A DNA stretch of 64,000 nt from NCBI GenBank assembly GCA_937949745.1, contig CALECM010000105.1:1-64000 (forward strand), in the 5' to 3' direction. This document shows, one piece after another, positions 18,401-27,481 of the stretch (the stretch's first letter is position 1; each line of letters starts with the position of its first letter). Both the position numbers and the translations under genes were made by a program. The notes beneath the pieces were generated by a model that did no database searches, was not told where the DNA came from, and saw only the letters and a list, made by a program, of their open reading frames with translations. Source of the DNA: an uncultured Bacteroidales bacterium. Lineage in GTDB: Bacteria; Bacteroidota; Bacteroidia; Bacteroidales; WCHB1-69.

Positions 18401-20864
18401 CAAAATCGTTGGTCGTAATATCAAGTACAACCGGATTTAGAGGACGGGGGCAAAAAGTCAGGTCAATTTTAAAATCATCAATATAAAATTCATTAGTTTG
18501 ACTGATGGTCCTCCCGTCACATTTTACCGCGATATATTTTCCATTACCCTGGTAGCTGTTTAAAGGAATAGAATAATAATCCCATACCCGATTGGGTGCC
18601 GGGAAAGCTTCTACCGTCGTAAACGTATTGATGTCATAAGGATCCGTCATCACCCCTACTTCCACAATACTTCCTTCCCTGTGGCCACGGACGGAAAACG
18701 ATACTTCAAGATCCCGTATCTCCAAAACATCCGACAGTTCATTCACGGTAAATAAAGTATAGGTGGTGGCGGTAGCATTCAGGTAAAGGGATTTTTGGGG
18801 AGATACACTGAAATTAGTGGATATTTGCGGATAAGAATCAGCATAGGTAGATAAAGAATTCCAGCAATCCGGCACTTTGTCGCCCGCGAAACCGGAAAGA
18901 TAGGAATCGAAATTTTCTTCAAGGGGAAGAATTTCCAAAAGTCCGCAGGGAGTAGTAAAATTCCTGATCACCGTATCACTATAGGTATTATCGTCACAGG
19001 CTGCGCTCACCCGCACATGATAGATTTTACCCTGGATCAAATCAGGTAAGGAAATTTCAGTATCGGTATAGATCCCAAGATGTATCCACTCATCATCGCC
19101 GTATTCCTTATAATCTACCGTCCAGGGACCATCATGATCCGGGGAAATAATTTGAATATCCGCCTGGTCCGCGTAAATATCCCGGATGATTACATTCGGA
19201 GGAACGCATCCGGAACTTTCTCCGCAAGCCAGAAACCGGACATTATTCCTTTTATTACTTGTCAACGTATAATAATCATTGATATAAGGATCGTTCATGT
19301 CCGGATTTTCAGAAACGCCCGTGGAGTAAATCGTTAAGGATTCATTTGTGCTGTGGACCCTGAAAGTTTGGCGGTTATTACCCCTGATTCCGGAATTATC
19401 ATCTATCACTATTAACAGGTTATCGGTTCCGTTATATTGAAAAGGATTTGAAAAATAAAACTGGTTCCAACCGGAAATACAATTCAAATTCCCATGGTAT
19501 ACCAAATTCAGTGGCGTATAATCCCAATCCTGATTATCGGAAAAAGAAGTTTTGGTTGTATGGGCCATATAGATAGAGACATTATGTTTTTCCCGCATGG
19601 GAGAGGTTCCGGAATATTCAAAAGCAATACCGTGAACCGATTGTGCTCCGTCCATTTCCGAAGAAAGAAATATTTGCTGGGAAAGCGTATACCTATTGTC
19701 GTTATTCAGAGGTATTTCATAAGAGTTATCTGTTCCCTCCCCAATAGTATATTGAATGGTTTGGTCACATGTTGTGGTAAATCTGCCCGTGGCGAAAAGA
19801 CTTTCTTCGTTACCGCACCGGGTTGAGATCCGTACTTCGTAAACTGTGGATTCTTCCAGGTTGGTGAGCACCAAATTTGTTCCGGAAGTATATTCTTCCA
19901 TCCAGTTCTCCATGCCCGCTTCCGAATATTCCACTTTGATCATTGTATTCTCTTCTCCCGGAATCCAGGTTAATAAAGCGGAATTACCGCCTATACCGGA
20001 AACCGTCAATCCGGTAGGACGCGGACAAAAGTTATTTTCCTCCATCGTAATATTGTCCAGATAGATCTCGTTGGATAAAGCCATATTTCTTTTATCGGAC
20101 CGGAAAGCGATATAGGTCCCATCTCCATCATATTCTTCAAAATCCACGACAAAATCTTCCCAACTGTAAAGTGACCCCGGAGATAATGTATAAAGGGAAA
20201 CGAAAGTAGCAGCGTCATCAGGATCACTCATCACTCCTACCTCTATACTTCCCTGAGAGTAAATTTTAAACAATGAAAAAGAAAGTTGTACATCCCGGAT
20301 ATCCAGGTCCGGTGCGAGAAAAGGCAAAGACGCAATATTATAGTATTGGAAAGATGATTTGAAATGCATGTTTTTATCATTTCCCAAATCCATTGACAAT
20401 ACGGGGAAACCGTCTTCCGTGGAATTATTCCCCCAGCAGGTGGGATAATCCGCCCAATAACCATTAAAATTTTCCACATAAGGTAATTGCGTAATTCCGG
20501 TTATGCACATATCGGGATCCATGACGATTTCAACCGAAACCCTTGAGGAAACACAACCCGTCTGCCATACCGCTTCGATCTCGTATTCATAGGTACCGGT
20601 CGCCGGAACCCTGTTTGAATAATAAAGATTTTGTATTGGCGTAGTATTTAATATGGTATTATTCCGGTATACATTGAATCCCGCAATATTTTGCCATTCG
20701 TCCGGAGACATGCAAGAAGGGTATTGCCATGCAAGACGGACGTTAAGCCATGTGGTGTCATGTAAAAATGCGGTAATACCGGAAGGAGGTTCACAATGAC
20801 ATTGTGCTTTCGATTCCGATGTTAAAGCAGAAACGATCAGAAAGAGTAAAAGAATTTTTTTCAT
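15486..20864 (-). CDS. T9SS-secreted multi-domain adhesin-like protein (Fn3, choice-of-anchor J, InlB-type repeats)
   Basis: A 1792-residue secreted protein. Residues 1-20 are a signal peptide ending ESKAQ. Fibronectin type III-like domains alternate with four beta-sandwich modules of the cleaved-adhesin/choice-of-anchor J type, beginning LPYVENFNGY, LPLEENFDSY, LPYMEDFENW and FPYYEDFEHD. A different ~180-residue domain lies at about 370-550. Residues ~1409-1710 are four tandem 73-residue InlB-type B repeats with the pattern ITATAG-x-G-x-ITP and RGDSTIHVTF. A type A T9SS sorting domain (LYPNPTTRD ... KKVIKK) ends the protein. It is a paralogue of the 2003-residue protein encoded just upstream. 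Adhesion or binding of extracellular polymer is inferred; no catalytic motif was seen. Confidence 0.92.
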   Translation of the reverse strand: MKKILLLFLIVSALTSESKAQCHCEPPSGITAFLHDTTWLNVRLAWQYPSCMSPDEWQNIAGFNVYRNNTILNTTPIQNLYYSNRVPATGTYEYEIEAVWQTGCVSSRVSVEIVMDPDMCITGITQLPYVENFNGYWADYPTCWGNNSTEDGFPVLSMDLGNDKNMHFKSSFQYYNIASLPFLAPDLDIRDVQLSFSLFKIYSQGSIEVGVMSDPDDAATFVSLYTLSPGSLYSWEDFVVDFEEYDGDGTYIAFRSDKRNMALSNEIYLDNITMEENNFCPRPTGLTVSGIGGNSALLTWIPGEENTMIKVEYSEAGMENWMEEYTSGTNLVLTNLEESTVYEVRISTRCGNEESLFATGRFTTTCDQTIQYTIGEGTDNSYEIPLNNDNRYTLSQQIFLSSEMDGAQSVHGIAFEYSGTSPMREKHNVSIYMAHTTKTSFSDNQDWDYTPLNLVYHGNLNCISGWNQFYFSNPFQYNGTDNLLIVIDDNSGIRGNNRQTFRVHSTNESLTIYSTGVSENPDMNDPYINDYYTLTSNKRNNVRFLACGESSGCVPPNVIIRDIYADQADIQIISPDHDGPWTVDYKEYGDDEWIHLGIYTDTEISLPDLIQGKIYHVRVSAACDDNTYSDTVIRNFTTPCGLLEILPLEENFDSYLSGFAGDKVPDCWNSLSTYADSYPQISTNFSVSPQKSLYLNATATTYTLFTVNELSDVLEIRDLEVSFSVRGHREGSIVEVGVMTDPYDINTFTTVEAFPAPNRVWDYYSIPLNSYQGNGKYIAVKCDGRTISQTNEFYIDDFKIDLTFCPRPLNPVVLDITTNDFVVSWDGEQGNNYEVVFGRQGFDPDTAQAVYTTTDTFYSFGDIATDPYFYEVYIRSVCGGVTSNWTYPVLFSFLCPDLGQDDLPYMEDFENWGADAPGYPLPLCWQKLTNFSGNQTPYITENSLMGTSKLLVFDGNSENSYTVAILPKTSLNVRDLYVKFRMSSAGTGYGFAVGVMTDPYDFDTFESVATVNPTAAFSWNDYEVYFNSYNGDGKYIAFRYLGKKEMGILNMVYLDDVEVRPFLHCELPSDIRVRNITPYSIQVAWQENGQAENWYVEYGPAGFEPGEGNLLTANQTQYTFDDILTPGTAYDLYIYSECDLGLSLPSGPVSFVTKCTPYSGFPYYEDFEHDGEWPECWTQEYVNEQSDWVIKTGARDVIGIPDHAHSGEYNVTFAPEVLAFPVTRLVAPVFDLNGVVNPHLNFWYAQAEDPMGHNNSQLTIYYKNSHQGEWQSIRGFADPVEEWTFVSLPLPNATSTYYIVFEGRYNVALGNVIDDISVTSVTCNSPQNLRVSNITNDAAVIIWNAGGNETQWILEYKEENEVAYTEVECDETQYSLTGLTAETRYLIRVRAVCGENDSSFYREGYFNTVSEYIITATAGNNGNITPNGNITVMGGGSQRFTFQPHEGYRVDTVYVNGIPTGSSPEYTFLNVVGDSTIHVTFRKLRYNITATSGPDGSITPEGNIEVEYGDSQVFTFHPDAGYRVLQVEVNGRNVNTTDSYTFHNIRGDSTIHVSFVSDEVTTHTITATAGPGGRITPSGTIPVEEGDSRNFTFTADTGYEIDEVLVNNVNRGSGDSYTITDIRGDSTIHVTFRIKMFTITATADGNGSIDPEGSIPVPFGGSQTFTFVPQQDQSLQSIWINGRLLESVPDHYTFTNVRGDSSIRVSFTIGITEHDLSQEIILYPNPTTRDIAVKTEYNIEKFEITNMLGQVLSKKQVNNKQFRVDLSPYRAGIYFIRLYGEKGTVTKKVIKK
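15725..16640 (-). repeat. four tandem InlB-type B repeats inside the 1792-residue protein gene
   Basis: The encoded protein repeats a ~73-residue unit four times. Each unit starts ITATA-x-G, has G-x-S-x-x-FTF in the middle and ends RGDSTIH or RGDSSIR. The paralogue at 21111-27122 has one copy, so the number differs between the two genes. Confidence 0.85.
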
Positions 20865-21020
20865 TTGTATCTGGTTATTTTATTATTTACTGGACGATGA
20901 TCATCATAAAATGATCCGGATTATTTCAAATAATCTTAAAAATTACGATTAAACCCGTATTCATACCTGATCAAATTCATAACTCATGGAATGAATCGAG
21001 ATATAATAGTAAAATATTGG

Positions 21021-21028
21021 CAAAAATA
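21021..21028 (-). promoter_or_regulatory. -7 element (TATTTTTG) for the 1792-residue protein gene
   Basis: CAAAAATA on the plus strand, 157 bases upstream of the ATG at 20864. It lies between the start codon and the terminator of the upstream paralogue, so the gene is transcribed on its own. Confidence 0.55.
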
Positions 21029-21063
21029 ATAAAATAAATAGATAAAAAGGATTGCAGTATGAT

Positions 21064-21101
21064 AAAAAAATCCCACTACCGAAGAAAAACCGATAGTGGG
21101 A
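21064..21101 (-). terminator. Rho-independent terminator of the 2003-residue protein gene
   Basis: Eleven-position stem (21071-21081 with 21091-21101, one C-A mismatch) and a short A-rich loop, followed on the minus strand by seven T residues (21064-21070). It begins ten bases after the stop codon. Confidence 0.9.
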
Positions 21102-21110
21102 TAAGTATGG

Positions 21111-24100
21111 TTATTCTTTAATAAACTTCTTGATTACCATTCCTTTGGCATGATTCAGCCGGATAAAATAGATTCCCTGGCGATAGCCGGAAATATCAAG
21201 TACTAACGGCATAGCAAGAATAGTATTACGATACATGCTTTGCCCCAACATATTATATACCTCGATGGAATTAAAAATTTCATCGGAATTAATATGGATC
21301 AGGTCACGGGCGGGATTAGGATAGACGACCACACTGTTTTCCATACCGTATTCATCGATTCCTGTCGTTACCGTTAAATGCAAAGTACTGTCTCCGCGTA
21401 CATTATAGAAAGTATAAGAAGTTCTTCCGTCGACCGGCAATAAACGACCATTTACCGTTACTTCTATCCAGTAGGACAACGATTCAACTGAAAATTCAAA
21501 TCTGATGGAATCACCTTCCTTTACCGGGTAAGTTCCCGGAGGCGGCGTCATGTTCCCATAACGACCATCCATGGCAGCGGTAACCTGATGGAATATAATA
21601 TCTTCAGAATAAGTTCTGAAAACAGAATCTTTGTACAGGCTTCCGGACCCGTCATCACAAATAGTTTTTACACGGATATGATAGAGTGTGTCAGGTTGAA
21701 GGCCAGTAAGCCGGTAGCCGGGTGTATTACAATCGCATCCGGTATAGGTATCGTGACCTTCCAATCGATATTCAAACCTCCAATGGTCGCCTTGTTCGGA
21801 ATCCCATTTTACCTCAGCCGTAGTCTGGGTGATATACTCCGCCCAGATTTTTACCGGACCTTCACACCCCGGAGCCGGCAATAATGCATCCGCGATGTAG
21901 ATGTCGTCAATAACGACACCGTGCCCGTAACGCGGATATCCTTCGAAAGCCAGTCGGTATGTAGAAGTTGGATTCGGAAGTATAATGGAATCTTTTTGCC
22001 AGTCCGGTATGGAATTAGTATAGGATTTCAACAGACGCCATGTTCCCGATCCGAAATTCTGGTAATAAACTTTCAATGAATCCTGACCGTTACCCCACTG
22101 GCTCTGGGCATGCCAGAAAATCAGATAAGGATTATCCATAGATGAAAGATCGAAAACGGGAGATACCAGGCGGGTAACATTATTCCCGGCACTATTACGG
22201 TAAAGATAGGCATTGTAATCCCCGGTATGTGCCCGTCTGGGTGTGCCGTTGGAATGCGCGCCATTGCGGAATGTCCATTGTACGGAGCCACTCATAAACT
22301 CCTGCGACCAGCATGACGGGATATAACCACCGGATTCAAAACCTTCCGAATAAGGAAAATCGGTAATTATGTCACATGAAGTGTAAAAGAATCCTTTATC
22401 GGACCGTGAACTGGTATCCTGAACGCCGCATACCGACCTTACGTAAAATTCATACAATTGGGAGGATGGTAAACCGTTTACCGGATGAGGTTTAAGGGTC
22501 GTATTAATTTTGGTACCGGTTCCGGGCAGAAAACCTACCGGACCATATTCAATTTCCCATTCATCCGCTTCCCCATTCTCCGTCCAGTTCAATTCTACCT
22601 GGGTTTGGGATACTGTCGTATAAATCAGTGAGGAAGGTCTTTCGCATGTCGGGATCAATTCTATGGATATCTCGCTGATAAAAATAGAGTCAGCCGAAAC
22701 AGATCCGGGAGGGATATGGAAAGCGATATGGTGAATTCCGGAATAATTTTCCAGGCGTATTTCCCTGAGGCTGTCAGCCGTAAAACGAGGGGTTTCGGCT
22801 AACAAAACAGTATTGAAGGCCTCGATACCGGGACCGTTTGCCGATAATAAAACTTCATAATTTACCGCCTGCCGGGCTATGGACGAGCGTACTTTGTAGG
22901 TCACCATTTCATTACCGGTCAGCAACAAAGGCGGGGAGATCAGGTAATCATCATCATGCCCCCAGTTTCCCAGCGCCGTATACCGCATCACATTTTTCCC
23001 GTTTCTCCTTACCAGTGTCCAGGTATCCTCATCATCATTATGGTTCACGATTTCCCAGCAATCCTTCGTCTCACTTATATCGTCAAAAGATTCCGCATAG
23101 GGAAATTCTTCGACAGGAGAACATATCGTATTGAAAGATTTCTTCACCCGGGTACTCTGATCCTGATCGGAACAGAAACTCCATACGTAAAAATCATACG
23201 CCGTATTCGGGGATAATCCGGTAAGTTCGGTATAATTCTCTGGTCCGCTCATGCTGTGCCCTTCTTCAGGATCAGTTCCGGCCGGAACCGTTACCCACTC
23301 CCACCGGGTCGGGTTTTCTCCGGCTGAAGTCCATTCTATACGTGCAGAAGAATCAGTTATGACCGTAATAACAAGGTCCACAGGACGGGCGCATTTATCC
23401 ACGCTGATATTATCCAGGTAAAGAATATCGAATTCATTGGCCTCCACTCTCGATTCAACGTAGAAAGCAATACGGATATTCCCGGAAAGATCTTCCAAAG
23501 GAATCGTAAACGTCCGGGGCTGTTCATTTAGATTGGCAAATTGATAATCACTGTTCGCGTCGTTACTCCAAACGATTGCTGTGGAAGGATCCCAGCTATT
23601 CCCACCGTCATCGGAAAGCAGGACAATGAATTTATTGTTCCCTAAATAGGAAGGTGAACCATTTCTTTCGTTAAGTAACTTAAGATCGAATTGTAAGTAA
23701 TAATCCTGATCTGCTTCCATTTCCACGACCGGAGCCATCAGCCACGAACCGAAAGTCCCTATCAATTCTACTGCCGCGGCCCTGTTACCGTATGTAGAAC
23801 GGTCGTGCCATTCACGATCTTCCGCCATAAGATAAGTCAGCATTTCACGATTTGGAGTAAAGAAATATTTTTTCTTATCCCAGCACTGATGTGGAAAAAA
23901 CGGAGCCGGAACCGTATCGAAATTTTCCATCCATGGAATTCCGGCTGTTAAACAACGGGTTCTAAACGTCTGGATATCGGTAGGAGAACTCACCATTTCA
24001 TCATCACCCACTACGCAAACCGTTTCGATATAAAAATCATAGGATGTTCCCGGTCTTAATCCGTCTACCACATAACTGGTATCCATTGAAGGATCCACAA

Positions 24101-27100
24101 TATCGATCGTACGGACTTCCGTCCAATCCGTTAAGTTACTTTCTTTATAGTGAAGTTTCAGAGAGGAGCCTTCTTCCGGAGCCTTAAAGCCGATAGAGGC
24201 TTCGTCCTGATGGATTTCCAATACTTTTACCTCCGTCACCCGCCTGCAATTGAGTTTCGTTACTTTTATACTATCCACAGCCGCCGGCGGATTTGTCGGG
24301 GAAGAACCTGAACTATACCAGTGAAAAACCAGATTATAAACTCCGGGTTCATCAATCTGTACCAGAAAACGGTTATGCTGCCAGGTAGTTTGTCTCCATA
24401 AATTACTATTACCGTATAGATTGATCCAATTCCCGGTTGCCGGAGCAGAACCACCTGAGGTCAATTCCACTTCCGCGGGTACCAGCCATACCTGTAGGCT
24501 ACCGTTAGACGCGCTTCTTCCCTGATTTTTCCAGTCATATTCTATACTATAATCCGCTACTTCCGTAAAATGGACAGGCTTGTAAGCATAGACCCGGGAA
24601 GTTCCCGCTGCATATTCATAATCCGCATTATTATGGGAAATATAGAGGCAATGGGTACCATCGTTATCATTGGCATTCGAACTATTTCCAATGATCCATT
24701 TATTAGATTGTGTTCCATTCGCAAAGTACCATTCCGGAGAATTGTCAAATGATTCCATAAAAGGAATTCCAGCCGGAATAAAGCCTGTATTTACGGTGAT
24801 CGCTTCCGACCACTTTTCCGGTTCGCAATCTCCCTTCACCCTGATCGTATAATTGGTGTTTGGAGTAAGCCCGGAAAAGGTATACGGAATTTCATAGGTT
24901 TCAACCGAATTGGTTTCCCCGGTAGTCACATTGGTATATTCGATCGTATAGGGCGCGGCATCCGTATTACTCCATTGTAGGGTAAAACCGTCGCCTTTGG
25001 GATTTTTCATGATTACATTCGCTATCTTAAGGCAATTGGGATCTTCTATCGTTTTGATCTCAACATTATCCAGGTAAATACTGGTAGACCTTGCGTTTTG
25101 ATTATGTCCGAAAGCGATATTGTAATGTTGTCCTTCATAATGATTAAAATAGACGATATAATCATTCCAGCCCATAGAAAGAGGTACCGATTCCACCAAA
25201 GTGAAAGTATTGATATTGTCCATATCCATCACCCCTACTTGAAGATTTAGGCCTACGGTATTGGCTTTGGCTTTAAAACTAATTTGTACCGTTTGCATAT
25301 CCAGACCGGGATCGATTTTAGGGGCTACGTAATAAAATTTTTCGTCTTCCCGGGTACCGTTTCTCAAATATACACTTCTCGATCCTGTCACGTAATGTGC
25401 CCTGTTGGTATTGACAGACCTGCTTCCGCCTGAATTTTCGCTTTGGGCAACGAACCAGCCGTCATCCGCGATAAAACCGTCGAAATATTGTGTATAAGGC
25501 AATTCAACTGCTGTCCAGACTCTTGTGGGAATAGTCCACGCACCCTGCCCGTCGTCACATGAAGAACGGACGGATATTTCATAGCGGGTTGTGGGAGATA
25601 ATCCTATAAGAAGGTGAGGGTTATCCGAATAAAGTTCGGTGGTCCAGGTGTCGCTTCCTTCTGGACGATATCTGATCTCATATTCGGTAGCATCTTCCGG
25701 TTCGACCCAGGAAACGCTGATCGTAGTTCCGGTAATATCGCCGAACCGTAAACTGTCCCCGGCGATATCCGCGCAGGAAGGATTTTGTTCGATCAGGATA
25801 TCATCGATCCAGACTCCGGTGTTAGTATTGCCGTTACTTAGATGTTTAAAAACAATTTGCTTCGCATGGGCCGGAACATCGCCAAATGTAACGGTATGTT
25901 CGGTCCATTCGCCCGGTGACGCCAATTTCCTTACGCTCCTGAAACTTCCGGGATCGTTAGTTACGTCGAGATATCCCACATCCAGGGTCTGGTCGGAGTA
26001 ATTATTGGAATTGGCTTTAAATCTTACCCGCAGGGTATTGACCGGCCCGGGTAACAGGGGACTGATCAACATGATATCCGGGCGGCTTATGCCATCATTG
26101 TCCATATACAGGCAATTCGGCGGCGAAAGATACTCTCCGGCATTGACTTCAAAATAAACATCTTCGGGTGAATTAGTATAGGTGATCCAGCATAGCGGGA
26201 ATTCGCCTTCATCATATACTTTGTCAAAATCCTCGAAAATCGGTAATTGAATATCACAGGCGGTAGTAAAATTAAAATAATTGTTCAGGCTGGTATCTCC
26301 TTCGGAACATATTGACCTTATATTAACCGTATAAGTCGTATTCGGTTCCAGGGAGTTAGCCGGATAAGAATATACAGGATTATTCAGGTATATCCTTTGG
26401 CTCCAAACCTCTTCATTAATTTTCCGGTAAGAGAATTCCCATTGGGTTTCATTTTCTCCGGGGGTCCATGAGAAATCAAGGGAAGTCGGGGCAAGGTTTG
26501 TAATGACAAGATTGGTAGGCCGGGTACAGGTTTTCCCGGTGATCATCACATCGTCGATACACACTCCGTAAGCATAGTAGGAAGTAGCTTCAAAAGCAAA
26601 TTGGACCGTTGTATGGGTGGGCAACAAAGCGAGCGATATCTCGCGTTCCGTCCATTCACTTGCAGCATCGCTGTAAACAGCCAGTACGGTCCAGCTTCCT
26701 GTGGTGCCTTCACGGTAAAGTACCCGGAGAAAATCCGGCGTTGCATCCCAGGATTCCTGGGCATGCCAGAAAATCAATTTAGGTTCTACCAAACCTGAAA
26801 GTTGGAATTCCGGAGTGATCAATTTCGCAGATTCACCGTCATCGGCAATAAAATAGGCATTAAAATTTCCGGAATACGCTGTTTCGGGAATTCCTTCTTC
26901 GCTTCCTTCGGTTATATCCCATAAATAACCGTCATTGGAAGTCTGGGACCATCCCGCCGGGATATTCCCTTCTTCAAAATCCTCGAACCAGGGGAAAATG
27001 GTAACAACATCCTGCTGCTGTGAACGGGTTTGACAATGGTTACTTCCGGGATTATCCCGGGAAGCCCAAACCGTAAAGATCATGAAGAAAGTTACGGTAA

Positions 27101-27122
27101 AAACAGATAACAATTTTTTCAT
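21111..27122 (-). CDS. T9SS-secreted multi-domain adhesin-like protein, seven choice-of-anchor J modules
   Basis: A 2003-residue secreted protein with an N-terminal signal sequence (MKKLLSVFTVTFFMIFTVWA). Seven choice-of-anchor J/cleaved-adhesin modules begin FPWFEDFEEG, LPIFEDFDKV, LPYTQYFDGF, IPFMESFDNS, IPWMENFDTV, FPYAESFDDI and FPYSEGFESG. Each is followed by an Fn3-like domain (for example CTRPTNLVITNLAPTSLDF). One InlB-type B repeat ending RGDSTLHLTV precedes a type A T9SS sorting domain (YPNPARDLIHI ... KKFIKE). The last J module is clearly similar to the last J module of the 1792-residue protein, including AHSGEYN/AHTGDYN and the VIDDI ending, which supports tandem duplication. In Porphyromonas such modules occur in gingipain haemagglutinin regions; no protease domain is present here. 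Confidence 0.92.
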   Translation of the reverse strand: MKKLLSVFTVTFFMIFTVWASRDNPGSNHCQTRSQQQDVVTIFPWFEDFEEGNIPAGWSQTSNDGYLWDITEGSEEGIPETAYSGNFNAYFIADDGESAKLITPEFQLSGLVEPKLIFWHAQESWDATPDFLRVLYREGTTGSWTVLAVYSDAASEWTEREISLALLPTHTTVQFAFEATSYYAYGVCIDDVMITGKTCTRPTNLVITNLAPTSLDFSWTPGENETQWEFSYRKINEEVWSQRIYLNNPVYSYPANSLEPNTTYTVNIRSICSEGDTSLNNYFNFTTACDIQLPIFEDFDKVYDEGEFPLCWITYTNSPEDVYFEVNAGEYLSPPNCLYMDNDGISRPDIMLISPLLPGPVNTLRVRFKANSNNYSDQTLDVGYLDVTNDPGSFRSVRKLASPGEWTEHTVTFGDVPAHAKQIVFKHLSNGNTNTGVWIDDILIEQNPSCADIAGDSLRFGDITGTTISVSWVEPEDATEYEIRYRPEGSDTWTTELYSDNPHLLIGLSPTTRYEISVRSSCDDGQGAWTIPTRVWTAVELPYTQYFDGFIADDGWFVAQSENSGGSRSVNTNRAHYVTGSRSVYLRNGTREDEKFYYVAPKIDPGLDMQTVQISFKAKANTVGLNLQVGVMDMDNINTFTLVESVPLSMGWNDYIVYFNHYEGQHYNIAFGHNQNARSTSIYLDNVEIKTIEDPNCLKIANVIMKNPKGDGFTLQWSNTDAAPYTIEYTNVTTGETNSVETYEIPYTFSGLTPNTNYTIRVKGDCEPEKWSEAITVNTGFIPAGIPFMESFDNSPEWYFANGTQSNKWIIGNSSNANDNDGTHCLYISHNNADYEYAAGTSRVYAYKPVHFTEVADYSIEYDWKNQGRSASNGSLQVWLVPAEVELTSGGSAPATGNWINLYGNSNLWRQTTWQHNRFLVQIDEPGVYNLVFHWYSSGSSPTNPPAAVDSIKVTKLNCRRVTEVKVLEIHQDEASIGFKAPEEGSSLKLHYKESNLTDWTEVRTIDIVDPSMDTSYVVDGLRPGTSYDFYIETVCVVGDDEMVSSPTDIQTFRTRCLTAGIPWMENFDTVPAPFFPHQCWDKKKYFFTPNREMLTYLMAEDREWHDRSTYGNRAAAVELIGTFGSWLMAPVVEMEADQDYYLQFDLKLLNERNGSPSYLGNNKFIVLLSDDGGNSWDPSTAIVWSNDANSDYQFANLNEQPRTFTIPLEDLSGNIRIAFYVESRVEANEFDILYLDNISVDKCARPVDLVITVITDSSARIEWTSAGENPTRWEWVTVPAGTDPEEGHSMSGPENYTELTGLSPNTAYDFYVWSFCSDQDQSTRVKKSFNTICSPVEEFPYAESFDDISETKDCWEIVNHNDDEDTWTLVRRNGKNVMRYTALGNWGHDDDYLISPPLLLTGNEMVTYKVRSSIARQAVNYEVLLSANGPGIEAFNTVLLAETPRFTADSLREIRLENYSGIHHIAFHIPPGSVSADSIFISEISIELIPTCERPSSLIYTTVSQTQVELNWTENGEADEWEIEYGPVGFLPGTGTKINTTLKPHPVNGLPSSQLYEFYVRSVCGVQDTSSRSDKGFFYTSCDIITDFPYSEGFESGGYIPSCWSQEFMSGSVQWTFRNGAHSNGTPRRAHTGDYNAYLYRNSAGNNVTRLVSPVFDLSSMDNPYLIFWHAQSQWGNGQDSLKVYYQNFGSGTWRLLKSYTNSIPDWQKDSIILPNPTSTYRLAFEGYPRYGHGVVIDDIYIADALLPAPGCEGPVKIWAEYITQTTAEVKWDSEQGDHWRFEYRLEGHDTYTGCDCNTPGYRLTGLQPDTLYHIRVKTICDDGSGSLYKDSVFRTYSEDIIFHQVTAAMDGRYGNMTPPPGTYPVKEGDSIRFEFSVESLSYWIEVTVNGRLLPVDGRTSYTFYNVRGDSTLHLTVTTGIDEYGMENSVVVYPNPARDLIHINSDEIFNSIEVYNMLGQSMYRNTILAMPLVLDISGYRQGIYFIRLNHAKGMVIKKFIKE

Positions 27123-27296
27123 AACAAATTTTTTTGGTGAATAATGAGTATAATATCGCGAATACGGATATCCGATAGGTAAATAAGAAAAATATAGAGA
27201 ATTTTATTCCACATAATTCTTTAAAAAATAAAATAACAATCCTATTAAAACAATGAAATTCAATCCATTAAGATCTATTTACATTGTAAAGCCAGA

Positions 27297-27304
27297 CAAA
27301 AATA
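27297..27304 (-). promoter_or_regulatory. -7 element (TATTTTTG) for the 2003-residue protein gene
   Basis: CAAAAATA on the plus strand, 175 bases from the ATG at 27122. The implied leader is about 165 bases, similar to the leaders of the other two giant genes. Confidence 0.5.
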
Positions 27305-27451
27305 CATATTTTTTTGAAAAATTGTTCTAAGATAGAAAAAATAATTTCCGATTTCAATATTTATGTAAGTGTTTAAATTTAACAAATTCATATCCTTTAG
27401 TTTCTACAAAAAATTTATGAATGACCGGGTTATTCATTTGAGAAAATCTAC

Positions 27452-27459
27452 TATTTTTG
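27452..27459 (+). promoter_or_regulatory. -7 element (TATTTTTG) for the S9 peptidase gene
   Basis: TATTTTTG ends 22 bases before the ATG at 27482, giving a short leader. Confidence 0.6.
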
Positions 27460-27481
27460 TACTCATAAACTATGAATCCGT

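Larger units (their letters stand above)
27123..27481. other. AT-rich divergent promoter region
   Basis: No gene is visible. The region separates the 2003-residue protein gene from the S9 peptidase gene. It holds a -7 element for each: 27297-27304 on the minus strand and 27452-27459 on the plus strand. Confidence 0.7.
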
